Made by a program: the position numbers and the translations under genes | The notes under the pieces: model-generated | Databases searched by the model: none | Seen by the model: the letters and a program-made list of their open reading frames with translations, nothing else | Told to the model about the DNA's origin: nothing | NCBI GenBank assembly: GCA_964020155.1 | Contig: OZ026561.1 | Location: forward strand, 2,624,547 to 2,688,546 | Source: Chondrilla cf. caribensis | Lineage: Eukaryota; Porifera; Demospongiae; Chondrillida; Chondrillidae | Length of the DNA: 64,000 nt | Reading direction: 5' to 3' | In this document: one piece after another, positions 22,340 through 33,349 of the stretch | Position numbering within the stretch: the first letter of the stretch is position 1 | Layout of the letters: each line of letters starts with the position of its first letter

Positions 22340-22930
22340 TATGTACGCATCTAAACTATTGAAATGGCAGAAAAACTATGTAAAAGTAAATTGTCCAAAC
22401 AAAGCTGACAAGGATCAGAAACACTCTGAGCTGATCCTTCCAATACTCTCTTCCTAATCAGCTGCTGCCTTTTCTCAGACCAACCTCTCTTTCCTGGACC
22501 ATTCGGGTCCTTCTTGGACACAGGACCATTGTTCTTGACATACAGAAAGTTCCTGCCTGCAGCAAATAACAATACAGATTTGCACAGTGAAGTATGGTCT
22601 CCTTATGTACTGTGTGCTTGAGTGCTGAGTCAGCACTAGTCAAGTGTAGTCTTTGTGTTTGATGCACATGTATTATACTTCTGACAGAACATATTCCCCC
22701 ATACAGTAGTGTGTATACACGTAGGTAGTTCATAGGATAGCATTTACATATTATGTGTACTATGGACTCTATGTATGTGGTCAGATAAACAAAGCAAAGG
22801 CGGAATATTCAAAGATATACAGGAATATATACATACCTGTTTGAATTTTGATCTGCATATTATATAACAGTACCTACACAACTGTTAAGAATAGTAAGTA
22901 TTGGTACACACACATATATATTATATTATA
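22340..22930 (-). repeat. Duplication B, copy 1, with an exon-like frame
   Basis: Copies lie at 36750-37320 (same orientation) and 34180-34640 (opposite). On minus, after TTATTTGCTGCAG, a frame reads GRNFLYVKNNGPVSKKDPNG, then GKRGWSEKRQQLIRKRVLEG. This basic stretch is open in copies 1 and 3. A splice acceptor followed by a conserved basic frame suggests an exon of an unrecognised gene, now spread by duplication. Confidence 0.5.
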
Positions 22931-22936
22931 TGCATG

Positions 22937-23406
22937 CAGTAAATTAATTGTTAATCTGCTGCAATTGTTTCAGCTGAAAGTTTGGCAAATTAATGATATG
23001 GCGGATTATACTGATCTTCTTTGAGAATTCTCCTACCATTTATTGCGCAATTTGTATTTTGCGTCTTCGAGAAATGGTCTTTGAGTATTTTTACGTTTCT
23101 TTGGATTCCTTTTCCTGTATTCAGAAATCTACTTCTTCTGCTTCATTGTCAAGTCAATTTTAGAACACTTTGCTGCTAGTTTGATCTATACTAAGACAAA
23201 TTCTTAAAAATTGGCGGATTATCTGTAACTGAAGGCCCTTCAAAAGTGCAAATTGGTACACAGAAGAATGGCGGATGGTGGAATTGTGAGATGGCGGATT
23301 ACTTGTATAGTGTAGCCATACAAGTAAATTCGTTTCACAATAATAATATTATGGCAGATAAAATGGTTTGGCAGATTAACCGGGGCAGATTAATGAACAT
23401 TCACTG
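22937..23406. mobile_element. pogo-like MITE, 470 bp
   Basis: The left end CAGTAAATTAATTGTTAATC pairs with the complement of the right end, which reads CAGTGAATGTTCATTAATC inward. A TA follows the right end. The duplicated block at 36750-37720 lacks this segment: the flanks join at about 37320-37330, giving an empty site. No transposase frame. Confidence 0.65.
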
Positions 23407-23407
23407 T

Positions 23408-23740
23408 ATACTGTATGTACATACACAAATAGGTATTTCAATGAATGGGTGTTATCACTTAACTTCAAAAACACGGACTACAGTATATGCCTGATTTACC
23501 AGGTATATTTCTGACCTCATTACAGGAAACTTGAAAACATCCTTAAATTTGAGCCCTGCACTACCACTAACTTCTTGGTTCAGAAATTTCTGTACAGTAT
23601 TGCTCTGCAGAATGTGGGCAACTCAAAAAGTGACACCAATTTGAAAGGTTTCATACGTTATAGTCTTGTACTCATTTCACCTGCATGGCTACATGTACCA
23701 CACACACTCCATTTGCATTATGTGTGATCATTCAAACATC
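23408..23740 (+). repeat. Block shared with 37330-37720
   Basis: ATAGGTATTTCAATGAATGG, TACAGTATATGCCTGATTTA and the family motif TTTGAAAGGTTTCATA recur at 37340-37720 in the same order. The second motif also occurs near 39130, 33430 (inverted), 27260 (inverted) and 57725. No coding sequence. Confidence 0.7.
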
Positions 23741-23924
23741 AGTTGGGTATTGTATATTGTATGCTGTTGCTAGCAAATACCATAGATAAACAAGTACTCA
23801 GGGAGGATAAGTTATCTCATACACACACACACATACGTACAGACACTACACATTCATACATGCGCACGTACGCAAACACACAAGGATATACAGCTTTTAG
23901 CTGATCGAGCAGTAGTATACATAC

Positions 23925-24050
23925 TTTGATTGTGTGCTTTCTCTTTTTCACAGTAGATATTAACGACTTTTGAAATTCTGCTCTAATGTGAATTTGTCTC
24001 TCTTCTGCACTCTTCCCTTCACTCACTGATTCTTGTGCCCCAACTGTCAT
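23925..24050 (-). CDS. Candidate 42-codon first exon, unknown
   Basis: Minus ATG 24050 opens MTVGAQESVSEGKSAEERQ and goes on to KKRKHTIK, ending at a good donor (GTATGT). The composition is charged and non-repetitive, unlike nearby frames. No continuation was found. It could equally be chance. Confidence 0.25.
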
Positions 24051-24485
24051 CTCAACTCGTCAATTTCAGACTTCATTCAAATCAACTCAGCTATGATATA
24101 CACAAGCAGGTGGATGGACACAAAATGTCAATACATTCTTAAACTGTACGGGACATTCCTAGCAGTTCACAGTTGAGGGTACTTTTTTGTTTCAGCATGA
24201 ATGTATTGGTAAATTCAGAGTCCAATGTGATTTAACATAGTATTTCTCTGTATCATTATATTATGACCTTTGTCATCATTTTATTTGTTATATATACTGG
24301 TGGGTAGGGTAAATATAAATACAGTAGCGCATTTAATATGCAGTTGAGGGTACTGGCTGTATCCATACAAACTACTGTGCAATTGAATATAATATTCATG
24401 ACTTTAAGCTATAAAGTACTACATACATACATAATATATATATATATATTGAATACTCTCATATAATGAAAATATCCTAACAGGT

Positions 24486-25010
24486 ATGGATGTAAACGTC
24501 ATTTGTATCCCGATGACGTCATACTTCAAAGGCACCGACAACGGTGTAAATCCGATACACCGGGGTATAAATGTCCCTAAGCGCCCCTTTAGAATAACAA
24601 TTAATGTATACGGAAGAATTGGAGACATTTACGGCGCATTTGGTGTTCTTTCCGTGTTTTTGGGAATACATGGTGGGGAGCCCTAATTCCGGACGCTTCT
24701 TAATCGCGGACAAGTTTCTCTTTGCGAACCGTTTTTCGGATCAAGTTTGGTATCGAATCTACGAAGCATTTAAAGCTGCTAACGTGTAAATGTTTCTGAC
24801 AGATTATGGTACTTGTCCGAAATTAGGGCACCTTACCATATATCCTTTGGAGTGTTCAGCTTCTACTTGAGTAACGGCGGTGTTTTAGGGTTTGCGCAGT
24901 TTATTTGGGGGCTCGAAATCGTCTTCTGGCTCATTCATAGCGTAAGAACTTTCTTCGACTTCGCCGTCGTACAGATACTCTAACAACTAAACTAGACTCA
25001 AGGTGTTGGA
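24486..25010. other. Composition-shifted segment with open frames on both strands
   Basis: The segment is richer in CG than its neighbours, with a CRE-like palindrome TGACGTCA at about 24513 (also at 8725). Frames are open on plus (24486-24686, 24604-24789) and minus (24519-24713). I recognise no family. It may be a promoter with first exon or an old element. Confidence 0.3.
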
Positions 25011-25070
25011 GTATCTATGGTTGCAGTAAAAATTCGAATACGTCGGCCAAGCAGATTCGGGATACAAGCC

Positions 25071-25183
25071 ATTTGTATCATGTCTATTTGGGGTGTACCG
25101 GATTTGTCTACTCGCCCTCGGGCGCTTCGCGCCCGAGGGACTCGTGACAAATCGGATACACACCGAATAGACATGATACAAAT
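25071..25183. repeat. 113-bp hairpin with GC-rich tip
   Basis: The arms ATTTGTATCATGTCTATT and its complement enclose a tip CCCTCGGGCGC-TTC-GCGCCCGAGGG. The inner stem is perfect, and the outer arms have a few mismatches. It is probably a palindromic MITE. No clear flanking duplication. Confidence 0.7.
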
Positions 25184-25699
25184 AGAACATAAACACTTAG
25201 GACATGGGGGTTGACTGTATGGGGGAGTGATAAACATCACATCCAATGTCATTCCAGACGTTCCATTGTGGTACTATGTACATCCTCCCATAACTGTAAT
25301 GTATCTATCATTAGATATACAGTATATAGCAGGAAATATTGACAAGAAATTGATATTGGTGAATTGGCAATTTAGAGAGCTTTACCTCAACATATTTTCT
25401 GCCAAAATGGCACATAATTGTCTTTTCTAATATTGGGTGACCAATTCTTTCAGAAAATTCAATATTTCATACACAGCCATCAATCGTGACCTATATTTTA
25501 CATTGTGCGTGAGAATTACACTGGCGTTGGTGGGCAATTGATGATGAATATGACTTAAAACTATCTAATCAAAATGAAAGATCTGAATCGTTCACTGAAT
25601 CACAATTTTGCCAAACATAGTTTCCACCAATATCTCTTGCTACGTATATGGTATCATAAGAGTTCACAAGGGCTTACCTTGAAGCTCATCATGTGACTT

Positions 25700-26245
25700 G
25701 TCTGCTAACTTAGACACACGAACACTTCTGACACAACATCCAGTACTAGTAATAAGCCTGGATCCCTTGAGTCTACAGTGTAAGAAAGCGAGATCAGCGA
25801 GTCAGTGGAGGAATGCTAGGAGGGATGTTATGTTGAACACAGTAATTATTGAAACAAGTGCCTCACCCACGTGCCTCACCCATGTGCTGACACGGAGCTA
25901 CTGGTACAAGCTATGTACAAGTACACGTACGAATACAAACCCACTAAAGGTGGAGTGTTATCTCGGCTAGTCTTGTCACCAATTTCCAACAAAGAAGTCC
26001 AATTCGCGTCCTCTTCCGATTGAATTACTCCTCGCATAAAACATGCAGGTGATATGTGCAAAGTAGATTCACAGCCAACCTTTGGTAGTTTTATAGAGTG
26101 ACCGTCGTCCTTTTTTCTGTTTGGACAATGGACAATGCGCCCAATGTTAATCACGTAATGCACTGACCGTCCTGCTTGTTGTGACCGCAGTGTGTCAGAA
26201 TCGACATCAGCCTCGGACACAGGGGTTAAAGCAATTGACATATAA
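25700..26245 (-). pseudogene. Member of an unrecognised exon family
   Basis: The minus frame 26241-25876 (121 codons) contains RSQQAGRSVHYVINIGRIVH and later ESTLHISPACFM. Related sequence lies at 28360-28830 with frame breaks, and at 43196-43450 where the frame reads RSVHHVTNIGHVIQ. Each copy lies 3' of a fragment of the 435-residue gene family on the same strand, so it is part of the same duplicated unit. No known domain recognised. Confidence 0.35.
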
Positions 26246-26464
26246 TGTCACATGATGCTATCCCTGGCAAGGCAGGGGAGAAGAATATGTTCATTGGCGA
26301 TCTCGAAGCATCTTTTATGGTAGGCAGTAGCGGTTTGCAAATTGCGGGTGGGGTTCACCATTTTGACCACCACCAATCTTCACTACAGACGATCATTCTT
26401 AAGTAATCTTCCCCCCTATTGGTCGAATTTCTGTTCATCGTATTCATTGTTGGTGACAAGCTTC

Positions 26465-26700
26465 TTCATCCCTTCCTGATCTTCACGATACATGTATTAC
26501 ACTCTATAGTTGTTTTGATTCTGAAGTGCCGATGTTCCGAACTGGTTATAATTTTCTCAATAAGGTTGGCTCTTTGGTTTTTCGAAGAGGCCGTCATTAT
26601 CATGGTCATAGATGCTTTCGACAGCTTTAAAAGTTTATCCACTATGGCTTGATCCACGTTCCAGTCAATCGCTGCAGGTTCAAATATATTGTTCACAATG
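26465..26700 (-). pseudogene. Fragment of 435-residue fucosyltransferase-like gene (middle)
   Basis: Minus reading gives [20 protein letters not shown], then [15 protein letters not shown] and TSSEHRHFRIKT, matching residues about 167-227 of the intact protein at 43664-44971. It joins directly to the last exon of prolyl oligopeptidase at about 26700, so it is a rearranged fragment. Confidence 0.75.
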
Positions 26701-27065
26701 TAGATTGATGAAGTGGCTGATACATATGCTTTCATTGCTAAAAACCTAAGAGTATCTTGGAAGGTTTAATCATGAGTAGTCATCAAAAAGATTTAGTAAT
26801 TATTACTAACTATTAACCCCATCTAGGAAGTTTATTGATGGTATGCATTATTAAAATTAGTAATAATTAGTAATTATTATCATACCATGGTGGTAAATTA
26901 TTATAATAATATTATTATTTGCAAAATTTTTTGTATTGTGTATAATAACCATGACTATGATAATGTCGATTGTGTTGTGTGAGTAAACTCTATTTGCATT
27001 ATATACACATGCAGTGTGTGTGGGCAGTATTATACTGGTCTGTATTCCAGTTCTACAATATCCAG
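26698..27065 (+). repeat. Prolyl oligopeptidase 3' block, partial copy with last exon
   Basis: TAG is followed by ATT GAT GAA GTG (26702-26768), encoding IDEVADTYAFIAKNL and the stop. The 3' flank shared with 13.6-14.1 kb follows. The penultimate exon is absent, replaced by the fucosyltransferase-like fragment. This copy shows the empty sites for the insertions at 13712-13930 and 62456-63245. Confidence 0.75.
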
Positions 27066-27189
27066 CCCTGAGGTGATTCAGCACCACATAATATCCTCAT
27101 CTGATCAAATTACCCAACACAGCATGCTTCTACAGCTAGTTACGTACCTACTGATGTTTGAATGGTCATACATAATGCAAATGGAGTGT

Positions 27190-27486
27190 GTGTGGCACAT
27201 GTAGCCATGCAAGTGAAATGAGTACCAGACTACAACACATGAAACCATTCAAATTGATGTCACTTGGGAGGTGGCCTGCATGTGGTAAAAGTCTGTCTGG
27301 TGACCCCAATGACCTGTTCTGTATGGGTTATGCATACATTCTTTTTCCTGTGATCCATTCATCAACCAGGATGGAAGTGCATAATATTATTGTATACTAT
27401 CTTGCAGGTATTGTACCTATGTATAGACAAAGGGTTCAATGTGTATGTATGTCCCTGGAACTCCCTACAAGTATTGTACAAGTGTG

Positions 27487-27526
<40 letters not shown>

Positions 27527-27536
27527 TGCATGTGTG

Positions 27537-27574
<38 letters not shown>

Positions 27575-27594
27575 TGCGTGCGTGCATGTGTGTG

Positions 27595-27673
<79 letters not shown>

Positions 27674-27900
27674 ACATGTGTGTGTTTGATTCTGACGTGC
27701 CAATGTTCCTGGTTATAAATTTCTCAATTAGGTTGGCTCTTTGGCTTTTTGAAGAGGCCGTCATCATCATGTTCACAGATGCTTTCGACAGCGAGAGTTT
27801 ATCCACTATGGCTTGATCCACATTCCAGTCAATCGCTGCAGGTTCAAATATATTGTTCTGGCGTCCAACCTCAAACGGCTGCCTCCACTACAAAAGCAAC
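27190..27900 (+). repeat. Inverted segmental duplication C, copy 1
   Basis: It matches 57800-57190 on the opposite strand through CCATTCATCAACCAGGATGG, a (TG)n tract, and a truncated fucosyltransferase-like fragment. Junctions are identical in both copies; only the microsatellite length differs clearly. Confidence 0.85.
27483..27669 (+). repeat. (TG)n microsatellite
   Basis: About 185 bp of TG repeats with CATG and TGCGTGCG interruptions. It forms the junction between repeat-family sequence and a gene fragment. Confidence 0.95.
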
Positions 27901-28340
27901 AGCCTATTTGAAATCATGGCGAGCATGAGAGAAAACACGATACTCCGAACAAGTCTGCCACATCAGGTGTCACTGTACCATGTTATAGTGTTCAGATCTT
28001 CTCGACGTTTCCTTCGAGTAGGAGTTTTGCACCCACGAATGTGTTGATCGATGTCGGTATGATGACAAAGGTGCAATTATTAAGATAAATTGTACTGTAG
28101 TAGCGATATTAAGTGTCGAATAAGGATAAGAGTTGTTCGGCTAACATTTGGGGTCTTTTGGGGATGTAAGTTCGATTAGTTCTTCCAACTTTTCTGGGTT
28201 CTTCACGGATTCAACTTTTGCCACCAGCAACGGATCGGAGTTCGTCGGCAAATCTAGTGTATGGTAGCTAATATGAATAACCGTTGAAATCACTGCTAAT
28301 ACAACAAAAACTTGGTCTTGAAGCACTATATCAATCACTC
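27683..28340 (-). pseudogene. 5' part of a 435-residue-gene copy
   Basis: Minus frames give ISYHTLDLPTNSD, KVESVKNPEKLEELIELT and DPKC, then a stop at 28141. Later come pieces of the GDR region and [29 protein letters not shown], matching intact residues about 15-222. The fragment then runs into the (TG)n tract. The N-terminus is diverged and stops are present. A dead copy. Confidence 0.75.
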
Positions 28341-28359
28341 AATCAATCTATCATTATTA

Positions 28360-28830
28360 TTGAGTCTACAGCGTAAGAAAGCGAGTCAGTGGAGGAATGC
28401 TAGGAGGGATGTTATGTTGGACACAGTAATTATTGAAACAGGTGCCTCACCCACGTGCTGACACGGAGCTACTGGTACGAGCTATGTACACGTATAATAC
28501 ACAAGTACACGTACGAATACCAACCCACTAAAGGTGGAGTGTTATCTCTGTTAGTCTTGTCACCAATTTCTAACAAAGAAGTCCAGTTCGCGTCCTATTC
28601 CGATTGAAATCCTTCTCGCATAAAATATGCAGGTGATATGTACAAGGTAGATTCACATTCAACCTTCGGTAGTCTTCTCGTGTATCAAGGTTTTAATACA
28701 CATAATAGACTGACCGTCGTCCATTTTTTTCTGGTTGCCATAACGCGCCACATATTAATCACGTAATGCACTGACTGTCCTGCCTGTTGTGACCGCAGTG
28801 TGTCAGAAGTCAAAATCGACAGCGAGAACA
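28360..28830 (-). repeat. Second copy of the 25.7-26.2 kb unit
   Basis: It shares AGTCAGTGGAGGAATGCTAG, CACGGAGCTACTGGTA and GTAATGCACTGAC with 25790-26170 in the same orientation. Its open frame is broken. Confidence 0.7.
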
Positions 28831-28989
28831 ATTATTGATGAATTTGAACTGCATGAATAGTTGAACAACTCAAGTTGAGTAGAAAATTATTATCATTACA
28901 GTTGGCTTGGAATAATCTGGAAGTTTAGTCTACTGCATGTCACTCAGTGACAGCTATCATGATAGTACAGCTACATTCATGAATAGATT

Positions 28990-29455
28990 TATGATACAGG
29001 ATGCTAAGTTGAAAGTTCATGTGGTGAGAGGGCTCTACAAATGGACACATATAAATTGCTACATTTGCAATCCATTGATGAATGTTCTGTGCAAAAAAGT
29101 GGCTCGAGACATGATTACATTGTCTGCTGTCTGGATATCTGCATTGATCTTATCACTAACACTGATGTGGTCCACATGTACTGGTTTTCCAGGGATGGAT
29201 ATCACCTTCCCAGGGTGATGTGCTTGCATGAACCCACGTTTTGATCTTTTCTGAATCACAACAAAGCACAACAGGTACATGAACTCTGTTCACTCCTATG
29301 TATAGCATGACACACTGAAAATGATTTCCCATTGTTGAAAATGAATAGCATAATGGTTGCCCTCATTACGAATTCCCAGAAAACCTGATCTGATGTTCAC
29401 CACCCCATATTCCTTATGTCAGACATGTTCATTTCCTTCATTATCTCCTCTGCTG
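28990..29455 (-). pseudogene. 3' part of another 435-residue-gene copy
   Basis: It matches 43665-44120 of the intact gene, covering residues about 290-435. The end reads VAIYMCPFVEPSH, and GDIHPW-type frameshifted sequence interrupts the KVISIPGKPVHVD region. The 3' flank (28740-28990) matches 43380-43660. Frameshifts and stops make it non-functional. Confidence 0.75.
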
Positions 29456-29459
29456 AGGG

Positions 29460-29950
29460 GACTATCAGGGACGTTGTGTACTATATTTCAACTTTGACTA
29501 CTGCAAGTTGTACATGAACACAAAACCCTTTGTCATCCTTGCTGCAAGACTGGCTGGTGCAGTGCATGCATGGCACAGGAGGAAACCACTATTTCCACTA
29601 TTGCATGCACTGTTAAATTTTTGTGTAAAATGCTATATAGCTCATGAATGGGGGTCTTTCAATGATTCTATTGACCAAGTATTCAAATTCAACATAACAA
29701 CAGTTTTCCATGCATGACAGTGACAAATCAATCCAGGCATTTAAAATCTATATCAATACCATATTGCATACATACACCTACACAGATAATATATGTAATG
29801 ACAATAACATGTATGAAATTAATAATGGGCACATTCAATGATGACGTTCTGATATAAAATTAATACATACTATGTGCCACTGGTTATAGTGTTCAATACT
29901 GATAAAGACCATAATTACGTATTATATATAACTGCAGGAAACCACAGGGA
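29460..29950. other. Spacer between gene copy and STELLO-like gene
   Basis: A 69-codon plus frame (29508-29717) has no recognised motif. The 3' UTR of the STELLO-like gene probably extends into 29750-29959. No other feature seen. Confidence 0.3.
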
Positions 29951-29959
29951 ATCTAAAAA

Positions 29960-32815
29960 CTAATTTACTTGAAGTCTGTCCACACCATAGATGCTCTTAA
30001 TATTGGCTGTGTAATCTTTGGAAAAACCACCACGTTCCATATCTTTCATCTTGGATATCACCTTGCACCAATTGTACTTGAGAACTCTTTCCCTACGTTT
30101 ATTCTCATCTATCATTTTGTCATGAATAGCACTGAAATTCATATTATCCAGAATTTCTTCCAACTGGTCGTAGCTGTCGAAGTAGGTGATGTGAGGCCAC
30201 TCATAAAAGTCTGAAAACTGCAACCAGTAGTACTCGGCTTCTGGATCAACTGATGCTTGCTTTTCAGGGCTGTAAGGGTGTAAACTGGTTGGATGGCGTT
30301 CACCAACTTCTGGAAAGTTTTTGCAGTAATATGAACCACGTGCTGTTCTATCAAGTCCAAAACCATGAAGCACATCACGAATGAACTTGATCGAAGGGAA
30401 AATCATGGGAATTGACAAGGAATAGATTTCAGTTATCTTGTATGTCATTACAGCATAAGGTATAAATATAACAGCCCGATGTTTGACCAGGTCCGAAAGT
30501 GTCCAATGAGGGTACAGTTTATAGGCATCAACTATCTCATACTTCTGTACAATTTCGTTCATATCTTTTGCCAGGTTTGGTCTATGAGCAACCATATCAT
30601 CTCTAACACCAAACACAATAATTGATTTCTTTGTGGGAGAGTAGGGATTCCCTGCTGTGTAAAAACCACTGTAGCTATAAAGTGGCAGGGCACTCATTCC
30701 AGTGTAATAGTGAAGATATTCCACATCATACTTACTCTTTGCACCAAGCACAAGTCTACCCATAGAAGACAGTTTGTATAGATGTTCATTAAGCCTATCA
30801 TGCTCTGCTTGAGAACACCTGTGCAAGTCATAGCGATGAGCAGGAACCAACACTATGGTCTTGTTGAAAGGCATCCAAACCTCACAAAGTGAGGCTGGGA
30901 AAGTGCACATAAAAGCATCCACACTGGTAAATTTCTCGTCATTCTTGTAAAACTCAAAATTGTCACGGATCATGTTTTCAGGGATTGATTGGGGGTTTGA
31001 GCCATGGCTAAAGTCGAAATTAGTGAGAGCTGGTGAAATTCTATCATACAAAGTAATTCCCTTCATGCTATACACATGTGGATGGTTTTTGTGGACAAGC
31101 TTGCCATCAACAATGATAACAGACTGTCCAATGGCTGAGAAGGCAGATGACATGTCAATGCGGCAACCCGAGTGTCGATCAGGTGTCAAAAATGTTAAAG
31201 AAGGAATAGAGCTGCATGTAGTATCAACTGTCTTTTTGTCTACAATCGTGTTTGCAGACAGATCCAAAGGCAAGTGATCCAATGGTGGTGGGAATGAGGG
31301 CACGGACATGCCACTGTGTTCTTCCTTCACGGCAGGGAACTTGTAACCTATATCGATCAGAAACTGGAGCCAAAGTTGAACCAACGTTACATCGTTTTTT
31401 TCAATATATTCTCTCTTATACAATGCTATCCAGAGTTCTTCTATTCTCTCAACAATAGTGGCTCCTCGCCCCCTCCACTGACCGAGGAATATAATTAACT
31501 GTTTGCTCTTCATGTATAAGTCATTTTCACCCTCAAAATCTTTGATGTAATTATGACCATTACGATCTTGAACAACCAGTGGACGAGATGCAAATCCAAT
31601 TTTTGCACCAATGTCCCAGAAGAGACGTTGAGCAAAATAACTACGCCAGATGTCACTCACTCGACCATTAACTGTAACTGGTAAAAATAAACCGAAGAAA
31701 CCTGACGAGAAATGAAGTGTTGCCTGTGCATTGTAGGGAGTGAACACGCCGGTGGGTATGATCAAAGGTCTGTGTTCTCTGCTTCTATTGAACCAGAATG
31801 GGATTGGTTGTGTGAATCGAAATATGGTATCAACGTCCGGTTGGTATTCTGCTAGCGATTGGAGGACAGCAATATCTGAACAGTCCACACTGACTGATGT
31901 GAGAGCAGTGTTGAAACTTTTGGCTTTCTTAATGTCATCCAACGGTAAGCCACGAGGCCATGAAGGTAAGGATGGCGCACCCAGCTTAGGATAAGGATTG
32001 TATGTTGGCCAATTGTGTTCTTTGGGAAGAAGAGCCTCCATGCTTCCATTGACACAGTTGTGTTCACCAGGAATGGATGCATCAAGGGAAGGTGCACCAG
32101 GAGGAGCCGCACCTCTTAACCAAAATTTCAGCAGGTTATTGTTGTCAAAATCCCAAATGATCTCAGCACCATGTAGGATGGCATACAAGAAGCCAACATT
32201 CTTGCGACCAAAGTGGTTCCAAGGGAGAGCGTCTACAAAGGGAATTTTCATGGCCTCTTGTTTCTCAGGAGTTAGGTAGACTACTGCATCGTTTCCTTGC
32301 CCTGGGAACCAGCCGGTATTGTACTCTCTCACACTCATCTTGTCGGCAACAACAACCAAGCACCATCGTTCGAGACGTACTTGGCGTCTAACGGCTTCAG
32401 AAGGTTCGAATATTGCAGTGACGACGGCCCACCTTTTACAAACAGGGCTATTTCCGCTGGCGTCCGAAGATCTAGTGTGATCCTGTTGCTTAAAAAACTC
32501 GAATTTCCGTTTGTCAGAATAGTTGCGGGTGACCTTACCAGAAAAATCTCGTCCTGTCATTTGACTATCTCTGAACCTCCTATCTATAGGTACTTCTGGA
32601 GAGTCCTTTTGCCGGTCAAAATCGAATGAAGAGAATTGGCGTCGGCGAGAAATTGCACCAGCTGGTGGAACCAGGGTTCGGCTGACTCTTACGCTGCTTC
32701 GCTGATATTGGTAGTTTAGAAGGAACACAAGAAAGACCGCGACTGAACCCGCCAAGATATAGTAATATCTTCTGTTTCCAAATAGGAATATACACTTGGT
32801 CCTTGACCTTGACAT
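29960..32815 (-). CDS. STELLO-like (DUF288) type II membrane glycosyltransferase, 951 aa
   Basis: An intronless frame runs from ATG 32815 to a stop at 29960. A basic tail and one membrane segment (residues 17-34, RYYYILAGSVAVFLVFLLNY) are followed by an Arg/Ser-rich stem to about 120. Residues about 125-450 carry the STELLO/DUF288 pattern: RWAVVTAIFEPSEAVRRQV, VVYLTPEKQ, FVDALPWNHFGRKNVGFLYA, then AEIIWDFDNNN, the acidic DxDxx site. A second C-terminal region (about 650-945) has PHWTLSDLVKHRAVIFIPY and VMTYKITEIYSLSIPMIFPS, a nucleotide-sugar-domain-like layout. Plant STELLO proteins act in the Golgi on cellulose synthase; animal relatives are uncharacterised. I infer a Golgi lumenal enzyme, substrate unknown. 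No frame damage is seen. Neighbours are unrelated fragments. Confidence 0.8.
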   Translation of the reverse strand: MSRSRTKCIFLFGNRRYYYILAGSVAVFLVFLLNYQYQRSSVRVSRTLVPPAGAISRRRQFSSFDFDRQKDSPEVPIDRRFRDSQMTGRDFSGKVTRNYSDKRKFEFFKQQDHTRSSDASGNSPVCKRWAVVTAIFEPSEAVRRQVRLERWCLVVVADKMSVREYNTGWFPGQGNDAVVYLTPEKQEAMKIPFVDALPWNHFGRKNVGFLYAILHGAEIIWDFDNNNLLKFWLRGAAPPGAPSLDASIPGEHNCVNGSMEALLPKEHNWPTYNPYPKLGAPSLPSWPRGLPLDDIKKAKSFNTALTSVSVDCSDIAVLQSLAEYQPDVDTIFRFTQPIPFWFNRSREHRPLIIPTGVFTPYNAQATLHFSSGFFGLFLPVTVNGRVSDIWRSYFAQRLFWDIGAKIGFASRPLVVQDRNGHNYIKDFEGENDLYMKSKQLIIFLGQWRGRGATIVERIEELWIALYKREYIEKNDVTLVQLWLQFLIDIGYKFPAVKEEHSGMSVPSFPPPLDHLPLDLSANTIVDKKTVDTTCSSIPSLTFLTPDRHSGCRIDMSSAFSAIGQSVIIVDGKLVHKNHPHVYSMKGITLYDRISPALTNFDFSHGSNPQSIPENMIRDNFEFYKNDEKFTSVDAFMCTFPASLCEVWMPFNKTIVLVPAHRYDLHRCSQAEHDRLNEHLYKLSSMGRLVLGAKSKYDVEYLHYYTGMSALPLYSYSGFYTAGNPYSPTKKSIIVFGVRDDMVAHRPNLAKDMNEIVQKYEIVDAYKLYPHWTLSDLVKHRAVIFIPYAVMTYKITEIYSLSIPMIFPSIKFIRDVLHGFGLDRTARGSYYCKNFPEVGERHPTSLHPYSPEKQASVDPEAEYYWLQFSDFYEWPHITYFDSYDQLEEILDNMNFSAIHDKMIDENKRRERVLKYNWCKVISKMKDMERGGFSKDYTANIKSIYGVDRLQVN

Positions 32816-33340
32816 GATGTTATGTTGTCCAACAATCGGCGATGGTCAACCTGCTATCCTTCTCACGAAAATGATATCAAATTTCAACAATCTTGAATTT
32901 GTGTATGCCGAAGGCTTCTACGTAGTTTTATCATTGATTCATCATTTCTACTTCCCGTGTGCGTGCGCGTGCGTACGTACGTGTGTGTTGACTGTTATTG
33001 ATTTGTGCTTATTTTCATGTTCTTTTTCTCAAGTTCGATTATAATATTATATATTATAATATTATAGATACATTTTTATGTAGTATGTGCTTCTTGAGTT
33101 GTCGTGTAGCAAATGTGGTAGGAACAGCTATTACAAGACCTATTGCATGATGTCGCGCACATCTACAGTTAGGAGATGACATCGAAGTTATGTATCAATT
33201 ATCCCATTCTAGATCTCAAATAGTACTGTTTCACATCTACAGAATTACTAGCATTATACAATTTGCTTGACAGAGAGAATGAGTTGTGTACAAATTTTTG
33301 AAGATTCATTAATGTAATCCTTTACATGAAATGTATAGTG
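32816..33340. other. STELLO-like gene 5' flank
   Basis: It includes a GTGCGTGCGCGTGCGTACG cluster near 32958 and an ATATTATAATATTATAG run near 33045-33065. No TATA box can be chosen with confidence. No other gene. Confidence 0.3.
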
Positions 33341-33349
33341 TTTGTGCCA

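Noticed and set aside
30960..32629. Several plus frames (30960-31277, 31252-31458, 31998-32279, 32297-32629)
   Set aside because: Antisense shadows of the STELLO-like gene, with no independent motif.
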